Origin: Spartinivicinus poritis
GTDB lineage: Bacteria; Pseudomonadota; Gammaproteobacteria; Pseudomonadales; Zooshikellaceae
Length of the DNA stretch: 64,000 nt
Assembly: GCF_028858535.1 (NCBI RefSeq)
Contig: NZ_JAPMOU010000015.1
Coordinates: forward strand, 1 to 64,000
Direction of reading: 5' to 3'
Shown here: piece by piece, positions 17,401 to 26,177 of the stretch
Layout of the letters: every line of letters begins with the position of its first letter
Position numbering within the stretch: position 1 is the first letter of the stretch
Notes under the pieces: generated by a model
Told to the model about the DNA's origin: nothing
What the model saw: the letters and a program-made list of their open reading frames with translations, nothing else
The model's database searches: none
Translations under genes and position numbers: made by a program

Positions 17401-18666
17401 TTAATAAACACTTTCGTCTAGTTCTAGACCTTCTGCTTTGCGTAGTTTGCGAATGGCAATATTCATTAAGATCATGCAAATGGCGACAATGGCAAACAAC
17501 ACCATAAAGCAGGAGCTGCGTACCCCGATCCAATCGTTTGCTATGCCGAAAATAATAGGCAAGGTGAAACCACCCAGGCCGCCAATCACACCTACCATGC
17601 CGCCAACTGATCCCATATTCGCTGGGTAATAATCATGAATAATACGGTAGACAGATGCTTTACCAATACCTTGGGCGATACCAATAAGGAATACTAAAAC
17701 AGTAAATACCCAGATATTAAGGCCCACTTTAAAGTGCACATCCCCCTCAATACCGTGAATAATCATGGTGGTTTGTGGATAAGAAACAAAGAATAAGCAA
17801 ATTAATGATACCCAGAAAACTGCCCAGTTAACTGAGCGGGCACCAAACTTATCGGATAACCAGCCACCTAGCGCTCGGATAACGCCAGAAGGTAAGGTAA
17901 ATAACATGGTGATAAAGGAAGCTGTTTTTAAATCTAACTCATATTCGCCGACATAATATTTGGGTAGCCATAGTGCTAAGGCTACAAACCCACCAAAAAC
18001 AAAATAGTAGTAAAGACCAAACCGCCAAACCCTAATTTCTTTTAATGGAGCTAGTTGAGTAGCTAAAGAAATATGTTTACCTGTTTTTTTCCGTTCTTCA
18101 TGAGCTGGGTCATTAAAAGTGAAAAACCAAAAAATGACAGCCATGATGACCATTGCAATAGAATAAATCTGAGGTACAGCCCGCCAGCCTAAAGCAACCA
18201 CAATCATCGGAGCAACCAAGTTAGTAATAGCCGCACCGGCATTACCTGCCCCAAATATTCCCATTGCAGTGCCTTGACGTTCTTTTTCAAACCAAGCTGA
18301 GGTATAAGCGATACCAATAGCAAAAGAGCCACCGGCTAAGCCAACAAATAAACCAATGACAAGGTACTGCCAATATTCAGAGGCAAAAGCTAAACCATAA
18401 GTTGGTATGGCAACCAATAACATATGAATAAAAAAGACAATCCGGCCACCAAAGCGGTCAGTCATTATTCCTAGGGGAAGACGGGTAATTGAGCCAGTTA
18501 GAATAGGAGTCGCAACTAAAATACCAAACTCAGTATCTGTTAAATTCAGCTCCTGTTTGATTTTAATACCGATAATAGAGAACATGGTCCATACAGCAAA
18601 GTTAGCTGCAAAGGCCACGGTGTTCATGGAAAGGACTGACCATTGCTTTTGGGTATGGCTAAGCAT
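17401..18666 (-). CDS. narK1: NarK-type nitrate transporter (first narK)
   Basis: A 421-aa MFS protein with 12 predicted segments. It carries the porter signature GLAGGSFAIGIAYTSAWFEK (about residues 106-125) and the GRIVFF/DRFGGR loop typical of the family. It most resembles the NarK1/NasA-like type that imports nitrate with protons. It is the first gene of narK1-narK2-narGHJI. A good AGGAGG-type ribosome site precedes the ATG. The promoter region carries an FNR/ANR dyad 58 bp upstream and a 7-2-7 NarL palindrome 109 bp upstream of the start, so nitrate- and oxygen-dependent expression is expected. Confidence 0.9.
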   Translation of the reverse strand: MLSHTQKQWSVLSMNTVAFAANFAVWTMFSIIGIKIKQELNLTDTEFGILVATPILTGSITRLPLGIMTDRFGGRIVFFIHMLLVAIPTYGLAFASEYWQYLVIGLFVGLAGGSFAIGIAYTSAWFEKERQGTAMGIFGAGNAGAAITNLVAPMIVVALGWRAVPQIYSIAMVIMAVIFWFFTFNDPAHEERKKTGKHISLATQLAPLKEIRVWRFGLYYYFVFGGFVALALWLPKYYVGEYELDLKTASFITMLFTLPSGVIRALGGWLSDKFGARSVNWAVFWVSLICLFFVSYPQTTMIIHGIEGDVHFKVGLNIWVFTVLVFLIGIAQGIGKASVYRIIHDYYPANMGSVGGMVGVIGGLGGFTLPIIFGIANDWIGVRSSCFMVLFAIVAICMILMNIAIRKLRKAEGLELDESVY

Positions 18667-18723
18667 TTTAACCTCCTTTATGACAACATACCCTGAAGTT
18701 AGGTGAGGTTAATGAATGCTGAG

Positions 18724-18737
18724 TTGACTAGGGTCAA
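18724..18737. promoter_or_regulatory. FNR/ANR box upstream of narK1
   Basis: TTGAC-TAGG-GTCAA is a perfect 5-4-5 dyad with the spacing of FNR/ANR sites (consensus TTGAT-N4-ATCAA). It lies 58 bp before the narK1 start, a normal activating distance. It is the only such site in the narK1-narX gap. Confidence 0.75.
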
Positions 18738-18774
18738 TAGTTGTTCTGGTAGAATGTTGTCTAACAAGGTAGTG

Positions 18775-18790
18775 TACCTCTTTAGAGGTA
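18775..18790. promoter_or_regulatory. NarL 7-2-7 binding palindrome
   Basis: TACCTCT-TT-AGAGGTA: two perfect NarL heptamers (TACYYMT) facing each other with two bases between, the high-affinity NarL arrangement. It lies between narK1 and the divergent narX, about 38 bp beyond the FNR box as seen from narK1. Confidence 0.8.
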
Positions 18791-18881
18791 TGTTGATGAG
18801 CAGATGTAACCTGTTGATAAATAAGATGTTTTTTTGTTTTTCTGAAAATATAATGAAGAAAAACAGCAATGTATGTTCTTA

Positions 18882-18888
18882 AGAGGTA
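18882..18888 (-). promoter_or_regulatory. Single NarL heptamer
   Basis: TACCTCT on the minus strand, identical to the half-sites of the palindrome at 18775-18790. A near match (CACCTCT) lies at 18922-18928. Both are nearer narX and could serve autoregulation of narXL. Confidence 0.5.
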
Positions 18889-19047
18889 CTATTGCCAAAA
18901 GAGGGCTGATTTAAGCAAGAGCACCTCTAATATTAGTAAATATAAATCATTCTCACTATGTTTTAAAAGCTGATAACTTGGGCTATCTGAAAAGAGAATA
19001 CTTGAGCTTAATTCTGAATAAGAATAAAGCTATATTAGAATATAATT

Positions 19048-20892
19048 ATGGTTGAAAAAAAACATTATAGCTTATTGACGCGAGTTGGAGTGGCTTTTGC
19101 TGCTGTTGTTACGCTTGGTTTGGTGAGTATGATTAGTTCGGTCATTATTGCTGATTCAGCAGAAGGCGACAGTTATGCTATTAATTTAGCGGGCTCACTG
19201 CGAATGCAAAGTTATCGAATAGTGGCTCTGTTACAAAGAAAAGAGCAGCCATCAACCGTCAAGCAGGCTATTAATGATTTTGAGCAGCGCCTATCAAACC
19301 CTATATTGCAGCATGTGGTATCCAGTCAGTTGGACCACCAAGTCAATGTTAGTTATCGAGAGGTAGTTAATCGTTGGCAGAGTTTAAAACCACAGTTATT
19401 GGAAAATTTTACTAAAGACATTGAGTTTGTACATTTACAACAAGTTGATAAGTTCGTTAATGAGATTGATGAACTGGTGAAACATATTGAAGTGGCTTCA
19501 GAGACTAAAATTTATACTTTGCGTGCAATTCAAGTCGTTACTTTATTTTTGACATTATTAGTTATTTTTATTGCGATGTATAATTTACATGCACGGTTGA
19601 TGGTGCCCTTGAAAGAGTTGGTGCAAACAGCAAGTGTTATACGGGATGGTGGATTTAACCAACGCTCTTCTTATCAAAGTGCTGATGAATTAGGCTTACT
19701 TAGTAATACATTTAACCAGATGTTAGATCATCTTACTCAGCTTAATAGTGAGCTAGAAAAGCGAGTAGAACAGAAAACGGCTACATTACAAAGAACAAAT
19801 AGAGTGTTGGAAACACTTTATGAAACCAGCCGCTGGTTAAATGATTTCCCGCAAGAAATCCAAACCAGTATTATCAGATGCTTAAAACGTCTACAGCAAT
19901 TAACGGACTTAAAACGAATATCTGTTTGTTTAAAGCTGGATAATAATGAGCCTTTCAATCAAATTTTATCTTCGGATCAAGCTAAGCGACCACCATTTTG
20001 TCAGTTTCCGGATTGTGAAGGTTGTAAAGAAAGACGAGAAATTCAGGGTGATTTAAAGCAATCCCAGTTAATGTCCTTGGATATAAAAAATCAGGTAGGT
20101 AAATATGGAGAGCTTTTAATCGAAAATGAAGCGAGCTCTCCAATTACTGACTGGCAACTACAACTATTGCAGGCATTTGCTGATATGGTTGCGACAGCCT
20201 GTAATCATAATCAGTTTATTGAACAAAAAGCACGTCTGGCGATGATGAGTGAACGTGCAGTGATTGCCCGAGAACTACATGATTCATTAGCACAATCGCT
20301 ATCCTATCAAAAACTACAAGTTGCTCGGTTAAGAAAGCTATTACAGTCTTCAGCCAGTACTGATGTATTAGAAAAGACAATAAATGAAGTACAACAGGGG
20401 CTAAATGCTGCATATCGGCATTTGCGAGAATTACTCAGCACATTTCGCCTGAAAATAGATGCCCCCGGGCTTGAACAAGCATTAAAAGGAACAGTAAAAG
20501 AATTTCAACAACAAACTCATATACAATTACGTTTAGACTATAAGTTACAACAGTTTCGTTTAACTGCACATGAAGAGATTCATTGTCTACAAATTGCAAG
20601 AGAGGCGTTATCAAATGCTATCCGGCACTCTAATGCTAAAGAGATAACACTTTCTATACATGAAACTGAAAATGGGCAGGTAGAGTTATCCACTTTAGAT
20701 AATGGCGTAGGAATAGACTTGACTGTTGATAAACCTAACCACTATGGATTAATTATCATTCAGGAGCGGGTTAACAGCTTGAAAGGAACATTAACTATAA
20801 GGCGTTGCGAAAGTGGTGGGACTGAAGTTAAAGTAGAGTTTACACCACAACAGCTGGCTAATAATCAAACACAAATACGTGGGTTAGTGTAA
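19048..20892 (+). CDS. narX: Nitrate/nitrite sensor histidine kinase
   Basis: A 614-aa membrane kinase. TM1 is at about residues 13-34 and TM2 at about 165-187, with a periplasmic four-helix sensor between. The nitrate-binding P-box is clear: SYAINLAGSLRMQSYR (42-58). Then come HAMP, a GAF-like part holding a Cys cluster (CQFPDCEGC), and HisKA_3 with the phospho-acceptor His411 in ARELHDSLAQSLS. The HATPase end has N-box EALSNAIRHS, DNGVGID and GLIIIQERV. It phosphorylates NarL when nitrate is present. It is divergent from narK1 and three bases upstream of narL. Confidence 0.95.
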   Translation: MVEKKHYSLLTRVGVAFAAVVTLGLVSMISSVIIADSAEGDSYAINLAGSLRMQSYRIVALLQRKEQPSTVKQAINDFEQRLSNPILQHVVSSQLDHQVNVSYREVVNRWQSLKPQLLENFTKDIEFVHLQQVDKFVNEIDELVKHIEVASETKIYTLRAIQVVTLFLTLLVIFIAMYNLHARLMVPLKELVQTASVIRDGGFNQRSSYQSADELGLLSNTFNQMLDHLTQLNSELEKRVEQKTATLQRTNRVLETLYETSRWLNDFPQEIQTSIIRCLKRLQQLTDLKRISVCLKLDNNEPFNQILSSDQAKRPPFCQFPDCEGCKERREIQGDLKQSQLMSLDIKNQVGKYGELLIENEASSPITDWQLQLLQAFADMVATACNHNQFIEQKARLAMMSERAVIARELHDSLAQSLSYQKLQVARLRKLLQSSASTDVLEKTINEVQQGLNAAYRHLRELLSTFRLKIDAPGLEQALKGTVKEFQQQTHIQLRLDYKLQQFRLTAHEEIHCLQIAREALSNAIRHSNAKEITLSIHETENGQVELSTLDNGVGIDLTVDKPNHYGLIIIQERVNSLKGTLTIRRCESGGTEVKVEFTPQQLANNQTQIRGLV

Positions 20893-20895
20893 AAG

Positions 20896-21546
20896 ATGAG
20901 TACTTCAGTAGTAAACGATATTATTATCATTGACGATCACCCAATGTTGCGTAAAGGGTTGATTCAGCTGCTGGAATTAGAAGACGATTTTAACCCTGTG
21001 GCAGAGTGTGGAGATGGTACTCAAGCGGTTGCTTTGGCGCTCCAATATGAGCCGGATTTAATTTTATTAGATCTGAACATGCCGGGTATGAGTGGTATTG
21101 AAACTTTAAAAGCGTTACGAGAAGCGGAAGTAGACGCTCGCATCCTGATGTTTACTGTTTCAGATGATCAGGAGGATGTAATGGAGGCTTTTAAATGGGG
21201 AGCAGATGGCTACTTGTTGAAAGATATGGAGCCAGAGAAAGTTGTTGAGCAATTGCGTCAGGCACTGACAGGACAAATGGCAATTAGCCCAGAGCTTGCT
21301 GTTATTCTTGCCTCAGCGATAAGACATAAAACAACTGCTCGTAAAGCGAATATTGATGAACTAACCAGTAGGGAAAAGCAAGTACTTAAGCTAATTGCGG
21401 AAGGGCAAAGCAATAAGCTAATCGCGCGGAAGCTAAAAATATCAGAAGGGACAGTAAAAGTGCATGTTAAACGGGTATTAAATAAGCTGAATATGAAGTC
21501 ACGGGTTGAAGCCGCTGTATGGGTAGTCGAAAATCGAATCAATTGA
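20896..21546 (+). CDS. narL: Nitrate/nitrite response regulator
   Basis: A 216-aa response regulator. The receiver domain has the acidic pair DD (13-14), the phospho-acceptor Asp59 (LLDLNMPG) at the same number as E. coli NarL, and the switch Thr and Lys (FTVSDD, LLKDMEPEK). The LuxR-type HTH is LTSREKQVLKLIAEGQSNKLIARKLKISEGTVKVHVKRVL. Phosphorylated by NarX, it should bind the TACCTCT heptamers between narK1 and narX. The stop is adjacent to that of the convergent solute-binding protein gene. Confidence 0.95.
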   Translation: MSTSVVNDIIIIDDHPMLRKGLIQLLELEDDFNPVAECGDGTQAVALALQYEPDLILLDLNMPGMSGIETLKALREAEVDARILMFTVSDDQEDVMEAFKWGADGYLLKDMEPEKVVEQLRQALTGQMAISPELAVILASAIRHKTTARKANIDELTSREKQVLKLIAEGQSNKLIARKLKISEGTVKVHVKRVLNKLNMKSRVEAAVWVVENRIN

Positions 21547-22290
21547 CTATTTTAAATATCGCTTTTGAATCTCAGCTAGTTTGCCGCTGTGTTTAAGCCT
21601 TATAAAAGATTGCTGGAGCTTTTTGACAATATCAGGGGCAGTATCTTTTTGAATGACGATATAGTATTTTTTAGAGCTATCTAATAGAAATAGCTTTTCG
21701 AAGTTGCCATATTGGCTATCAGCTTTTTTGGCTAAATAGGCCAGAGAGTATTCTAGAAATACAATTAGATCGATTCGGTCAAGCAATAGCATGCGTACAT
21801 TTTGCTCATAGTTTACGGTTTCTGTGATTTTTAGGTTTGCGCTTTTTAGCTGTTCGGTGGCTGCTGTGCCTATAACAGTGCCAATGGAGTAACCTTTAGT
21901 TTTTATCTCTTCAAGTGATGAAGCTTGAATATCTTTCCTTCTTTTAAGTTTATAAATGTAAATATTACGATCGCTGATAGGGCCAATCCAATGAAACAGT
22001 TTTTCTCGATTGGGCTTACGAACGACTGTATATAATAATGTACCAGGTTTTTGTGATGCTAATAAAAATGCTCGTTTCCAGGGGGCAAATGCCCAGGATT
22101 CAGCTTTGATGCCAGAATCTTTTAGTAGATAATGGGTTATGTCGGTGGACAACCCAGTTATCTTGCCATTGTCTTTATAAGCATAGGGTGGATAGTTTTC
22201 TACAACAATATTGATATTACCTGCGAAAATGAGGGGATTGAATAAAGCTAAGAGAGTAAAGCAAGTCAGGTATTTCATTACCTTCCTCAT
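21547..22290 (-). CDS. Periplasmic solute-binding protein, family 3-like
   Basis: A 247-aa protein with a signal peptide (cut near IFA-GNI). The SBP_bac_3 outline is present: NYPPYAYKDNGKITGLSTDITHYLL, a W-x-x-A-F-L segment, GYSIGTVIGTAATEQL and RIDLIVFLEYSLAYLA. No transporter genes are beside it. Stand-alone proteins of this type are very common in marine gammaproteobacteria and their ligands are mostly unknown. It ends next to narL with no spacer, and no link to nitrate control is visible. Confidence 0.75.
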   Translation of the reverse strand: MRKVMKYLTCFTLLALFNPLIFAGNINIVVENYPPYAYKDNGKITGLSTDITHYLLKDSGIKAESWAFAPWKRAFLLASQKPGTLLYTVVRKPNREKLFHWIGPISDRNIYIYKLKRRKDIQASSLEEIKTKGYSIGTVIGTAATEQLKSANLKITETVNYEQNVRMLLLDRIDLIVFLEYSLAYLAKKADSQYGNFEKLFLLDSSKKYYIVIQKDTAPDIVKKLQQSFIRLKHSGKLAEIQKRYLK

Positions 22291-22327
22291 GTATTTTTTA
22301 CTCTCTTAAGTATTGGTTGTATTACTC

Positions 22328-23209
22328 CTATAAACAAGAGTTTATGCCTGGCTCTGCAAACCAGTATCCATTGCATTGATTGTCATTAGCAATCAATGAC
22401 ACTGTTTCTCCTTGAATGGCTGCATGATATTGGTTAATGATTTGTTTCATATCGTGAGACTGAGGGCTTAAACGAACAATATCAATTCCCATTTTTTGCA
22501 TTGATGGTATTTGATTAATTAGGTTATATACGCTACCAGACTGGGTTTGGATGCCATTCAAGGTAAATAATGGTTGTTTCTCTTGGCTGTTAACGAGGAT
22601 GCCGTCAGGGTAGTTAATACACACAAATTGGCAGTTATCTTTTGGTAAGTGGCGAAAGCGTGCAGTAAAGCACCGTGCAGAGTAAGCCAAGGGTAAATAA
22701 CCGTAACTAAATACTTCCGTTTCAACCTTATCTTTAATACCTTGTTCGACACATTCTGTTAATATGGATTGAAGAGTATGAGCAGATAGTTCTACAGGCA
22801 TTACCCAACGTTTAAGCCCTTGTTGATGTAAAAGGGAGAGGCTTCTGCCATTATAGATATTAATGGCTGGGCCTGTCACAAATGGAACCCCTTGGGCAGA
22901 TAACAACTGCACTGCTGCCATATCATTGGCTTCGATGATAATCGAGTTGTTACAACAAATACGCCGCAAGCTGTTTAACTCAGACTCTGCTGAAATAAGT
23001 GCGAGTGTTGAAAGGACTACTTCTTTACCGGCATTGGCTAACTGCTGGGCTAGCTCAAGCCAGTCATCTGTATTTAACTCTCGACGCTTACTGCATACCG
23101 TTTCTCCTAGGTACACAATATCAATGGGTGTATCTATAATATTTTGGTAAAAATCGTAAACCTGTTGTTTGGGCCAAAAATATAAAATAGGGCCAAGAGA
23201 TAACTTCAT
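22328..23209 (-). CDS. ubiV: UbiV, oxygen-independent ubiquinone hydroxylation protein
   Basis: A U32-family iron-sulfur protein of 293 aa. With UbiU it hydroxylates ubiquinone precursors without oxygen, using prephenate as hydroxyl donor. Counting from MKLSLGP, cysteines fall at 39, 180, 193 and 197, the 4Fe-4S ligand numbers known for E. coli UbiV. That strongly supports ATG 23209 over the longer frame beginning at 23260, which would overlap ubiU. It is 25 bp downstream of ubiU in one operon. FNR control is likely through the box at 24403-24416. Confidence 0.93.
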   Translation of the reverse strand: MKLSLGPILYFWPKQQVYDFYQNIIDTPIDIVYLGETVCSKRRELNTDDWLELAQQLANAGKEVVLSTLALISAESELNSLRRICCNNSIIIEANDMAAVQLLSAQGVPFVTGPAINIYNGRSLSLLHQQGLKRWVMPVELSAHTLQSILTECVEQGIKDKVETEVFSYGYLPLAYSARCFTARFRHLPKDNCQFVCINYPDGILVNSQEKQPLFTLNGIQTQSGSVYNLINQIPSMQKMGIDIVRLSPQSHDMKQIINQYHAAIQGETVSLIANDNQCNGYWFAEPGINSCL

Positions 23210-23234
23210 TACTTTATACCACTCACGATGAGTA

Positions 23235-24230
23235 TCACTGCCAGGGTCTTGAGTATGCACCTAACGTCGTTTGTGTGCCTTCGGAAATCTTAGCGAGTTC
23301 ATTTTGCCAGTGAGGTTTCACTGTAAAGTTGTTAGGGTCTGTCTTATAACTGTTTAATGCTTGTCGCCAAGCACTGACGACTTGCGCTACATAAGCAGGG
23401 CTGCGTTGGCGGCCTTCAATTTTAACTGCTTTAATGCCTATTGCTGATAACTGGGGAATAAGTGCTATGGTATTTAGACTAGTGGGCTCTTCAATAGTAT
23501 TATAGACAGTACCTGCTACCTCAAAGCGGCCTTTACAAAGAGTGGGGTAACCTGCTTTTTCATTTGGTTGAAACTTGTCAATTAATATGTCATTTAATCG
23601 TGATTCCAGTCCTTCGCTGGTTTCTTGCCAGCGAACAAAGCTGGCAGGGGAGCAAGCACCACAGGTGTTGGGTGATTGGTCTGTCAAGTATGAAGATAGG
23701 TGGCAACGACCTTCAGCCATAATACAGAGTGAGCCAAAGGCAAATACTTCTAAGTCTACAGGTGACTTGATGGCTACTTGCTGAACTTGTTTTAAAGATA
23801 ATACACGTGGTAACACAGCCCGTTTAATATCAAAATGCTGTTGATAGAATCTTAATGATTCATAGTTAGTTGCAGAGCCTTGTACTGACAAATGTAAGTT
23901 GAGTGTAGGGTAAGTATTACGTGCATAATCGAGAACACTAATATCAGCACAAATCAAAGCATTGACACCTAAATCTGCAGCAAGATCAACAGCCTTTTGC
24001 CAACGTATCCAGCCTTCTGGTTGGGGGTAGGTGTTGATGGCTACAAATACCTTTACACCTCTATCAGTTGCGTATTCTAATGCTTTAGTAGCCTTTTTAT
24101 CATTAAAGTTGAGACCAGCAAAATGGCGAGCATTGGTATCGTCTTTAAAGCCTATATAAACAGCATCTGCACTATTATCTACCGCAGCTTTCAGGGCTGG
24201 TAAACTTCCAGCGGGGCAGACCAACTCCAT
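23235..24230 (-). CDS. ubiU: UbiU, oxygen-independent ubiquinone hydroxylation protein
   Basis: A U32-family protein of 331 aa, partner of UbiV in anaerobic ubiquinone synthesis. Cys169, Cys176, Cys193 and Cys232 occupy the 4Fe-4S positions described for E. coli UbiU (GSLCIMAEGRCHLSS, CGACSP, TLCKGRF). The U32 signature EVFAFGSLCIMAEGRC is complete. The N-terminus MELVCPAGSLPALKAAVD fits the family exactly. It is the first gene of ubiUV; a perfect FNR dyad lies 173 bp upstream, between it and the STAS gene, with ubiT just beyond. Confidence 0.95.
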   Translation of the reverse strand: MELVCPAGSLPALKAAVDNSADAVYIGFKDDTNARHFAGLNFNDKKATKALEYATDRGVKVFVAINTYPQPEGWIRWQKAVDLAADLGVNALICADISVLDYARNTYPTLNLHLSVQGSATNYESLRFYQQHFDIKRAVLPRVLSLKQVQQVAIKSPVDLEVFAFGSLCIMAEGRCHLSSYLTDQSPNTCGACSPASFVRWQETSEGLESRLNDILIDKFQPNEKAGYPTLCKGRFEVAGTVYNTIEEPTSLNTIALIPQLSAIGIKAVKIEGRQRSPAYVAQVVSAWRQALNSYKTDPNNFTVKPHWQNELAKISEGTQTTLGAYSRPWQ

Positions 24231-24402
24231 ATATTAAGTCCTCATCGCTATACCCTGTATACAACTTGCGAATCAAAGTATATAGCCAGATCTTAAATGA
24301 CCTAGTTAGCTTTTAATCGTTATCGCTATGAGTAAGTGGGTAATGATAGATAGTTAATAAGTTGAAATATTGTGAGGGTAACAAAGTCAGTGATTAACAA
24401 GC

Positions 24403-24416
24403 TTGATTTGTATCAA
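24403..24416. promoter_or_regulatory. FNR/ANR box upstream of ubiUV
   Basis: TTGAT-TTGT-ATCAA is a perfect match to the FNR consensus. It lies 173 bp before the ubiU start and 61 bp past the stop of the STAS gene. Anaerobic induction of ubiUV fits the pathway's role. Confidence 0.75.
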
Positions 24417-24476
24417 GCGGAGTTGTTTTTAGTGTGTAAGTATTAAAGGATGAAATTTATAGTCACATTTCACAAG

Positions 24477-24788
24477 TTATTGCTTAATAGTGAACACCTT
24501 GTCGAATTGTACTAGTTGTAATGTTTTGTATATAAAGTTATTACAATGTACTACCTGTATTTTTTTTGTACTTAGGTCTTGTTTCATACACATCATCACA
24601 CCGATTGCAGAACTATCCATGTAGTCAGTTTGCTGGAAGTCAATAATATAAGTATGAACTTTATCTTTAGCATTTAAGTAGGCTTCTTTAAATGCATGCA
24701 CAACTTCTCGGGTGAAGTTTTTTCCGATAAAAATAGTAAGTTGGTTGTCAGCTGTTTCCGTTTTAATATTTGTTCCAAAGTTGTCCAT
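24477..24788 (-). CDS. STAS-domain protein (anti-sigma factor antagonist-like)
   Basis: A 103-aa single STAS domain with strand-helix pattern LTIFIGKNFT...AFKEAY, then YIIDFQQTDYMDSSAIGVMM. The D-S-S-A-I-G loop (58-63) holds the serine that partner kinases phosphorylate in SpoIIAA/RsbV-type switches. No kinase or phosphatase gene is nearby, so the partner is unknown. It lies between ubiU and ubiT in ubiU's direction, and FNR boxes lie on both sides of it. The link with quinone synthesis may be accidental. Confidence 0.8.
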   Translation of the reverse strand: MDNFGTNIKTETADNQLTIFIGKNFTREVVHAFKEAYLNAKDKVHTYIIDFQQTDYMDSSAIGVMMCMKQDLSTKKIQVVHCNNFIYKTLQLVQFDKVFTIKQ

Positions 24789-24864
24789 AACTTGTCTTTA
24801 TTCTATTGCTTTTAGTAAGTCACCTTTGATTATAGTTTAAGCAGTAAGATTAATAAAGTAGGCC

Positions 24865-24878
24865 TTGACTTAAATCAA
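24865..24878. promoter_or_regulatory. FNR/ANR box upstream of ubiT
   Basis: TTGAC-TTAA-ATCAA has the 5-4-5 FNR layout with one base off consensus in the left arm. It is centred about 60 bp before the ubiT ATG and about 83 bp before the divergent STAS gene, so it could act on either. Confidence 0.7.
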
Positions 24879-24930
24879 AATGGTCACTGGCTATACAATA
24901 GATACTGCCTAGTTTCAATTGACCCTTAAA

Positions 24931-25446
24931 ATGAGTATAGCTGCTATGATTATTAGCTTGCCTGATACACAAAAGTTGTTGCCTGCTGTACCAAAGTTAA
25001 TAGCTAAGCCTTTTGTTTATATGCCTTTTGCTTTACAGCAGAAGCTGCTCACCCACTTATTACAACAGGCTTTTAGTGAGACATTAGCAGATGGTGACTG
25101 TGAATTTTTACAAGGTTCCTGGTTAAAAGTAGCTATTACCGACTTGAATATTAGCTGGCTATTTGGGTGTGGTGAGAAAAATGAAATACTGATTAAAAAA
25201 AATGGTTCGGCTGATGTGACGATAGAAGGGAGTTTGAATAGTTTTATATTGTTAGCTGCACGAAAGGAAGATCCTGATACGTTATTTTTTCAACGTCAGC
25301 TAACGATAGGAGGGGACACAGAATTAGGACTACAGGTTAAAAACTTATTGGATAATATGGAGCTTGATGTGTTACCGCCTATAATGAATTTATCCATTCG
25401 CTGTGGTGCTGAGTATATTTCACTGTTCAGTAAGAACGAATTTTAG
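24931..25446 (+). CDS. ubiT: UbiT, SCP2-domain lipid carrier for anaerobic ubiquinone synthesis
   Basis: A 171-aa SCP2 sterol-carrier-like protein. UbiT binds isoprenoid quinone intermediates and is needed with UbiUV for oxygen-free ubiquinone synthesis. The fold is seen in PKLIAKPFVYMPFALQQKLL, then the SCP2 core WLFGCGEKNEI...ADVTIEGSLNSFILLAARKEDPDTLFFQRQLTIGGDTELGLQVKNLLD. The FQRQL.I.GDTELG segment is typical of the UbiJ/UbiT group. ATG 24931 is preferred to TTG 24919. The 3' end overlaps the convergent nrdG by 20 bp. Confidence 0.9.
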   Translation: MSIAAMIISLPDTQKLLPAVPKLIAKPFVYMPFALQQKLLTHLLQQAFSETLADGDCEFLQGSWLKVAITDLNISWLFGCGEKNEILIKKNGSADVTIEGSLNSFILLAARKEDPDTLFFQRQLTIGGDTELGLQVKNLLDNMELDVLPPIMNLSIRCGAEYISLFSKNEF

Positions 25447-26119
25447 TATCAGTAATGTATAATTTTAATTTGGGTAATAAGAGCTCTAAATCATAGTGAT
25501 TGGACTGTTGGTTTAGGTCTGTATTTAAAATATTGCCAGGTTTAAATGGTTGTAGTACCCATTGTTTGACTTTATGTGAGGCTAAAATCTTTGCCATTAT
25601 GAGCAAGTCTTCAGGATTAATGAGTTGGTAGTTGATAGTTGTTCTGATTTCATAGGGGGTATTGGACTCTAATAACTGGGTTAGGCTTGTCATGCATTTT
25701 TTATAATAGACTTTACTGCCTGTAATAGTAGTAGCTAAATGAGGTGGTGATTTAAAATCAAAGCCTACCCAGTCGACTAATGATAATATAGAGGTAAATC
25801 GTTTAGGTATGCTGCCACTAGTATGAATACCGACTTTAAAGCCTTGTTGTTTACACCATTGAATAGCCTCTACTAAATTATTCTGAATTAAGGGCTCTCC
25901 ACCACTAAAGACAACTGCTTCAACTAGACCTATTCTACGTTTTAGAAATTGCTGAATAGTCTGCCAAGCATATTGCCCAGAGGTAATGTTGATGAGTTCA
26001 GGGTTATGGCAATACTGACAGCGTAAGTTGCAGCCTTGACAATATAGTACTGTTGCTAAATGATCAGGAAAATCAATGGTGGTGAGGGGAGTTATTCCAC
26101 CTATTCGTACTTCTCTCAT
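25427..26119 (-). CDS. nrdG: Anaerobic ribonucleotide reductase activating enzyme
   Basis: A 230-aa radical-SAM enzyme. The cluster motif is C30-x3-C34-x2-C37 (CNLRCQYCHNPE) with an extra Cys27 just before it. The GGEP-like SAM motif follows as VFSGGEPL. It makes the glycyl radical on NrdD by cleaving SAM. It resembles the longer NrdG type ('anaerobic RNR activating protein' with GGITPLTTIDFPDHLATVL). It lies downstream of nrdD and the separate glycyl-radical gene in one transcription unit, with 58 bp between that small gene and nrdG. Confidence 0.93.
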   Translation of the reverse strand: MREVRIGGITPLTTIDFPDHLATVLYCQGCNLRCQYCHNPELINITSGQYAWQTIQQFLKRRIGLVEAVVFSGGEPLIQNNLVEAIQWCKQQGFKVGIHTSGSIPKRFTSILSLVDWVGFDFKSPPHLATTITGSKVYYKKCMTSLTQLLESNTPYEIRTTINYQLINPEDLLIMAKILASHKVKQWVLQPFKPGNILNTDLNQQSNHYDLELLLPKLKLYITDTKIRSY

Positions 26120-26177
26120 ATAAACTGCCTAGTAAATAAATCAAGAACAAGACCATCCCTGGCAGTACGGCTTGGTT

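Noticed and set aside
22328-23260. Longer ubiV start overlapping ubiU by 26 bp
   Set aside because: Counting from MKLSLGP puts the four cluster cysteines at 39, 180, 193 and 197 as in E. coli UbiV; the longer form shifts them all.
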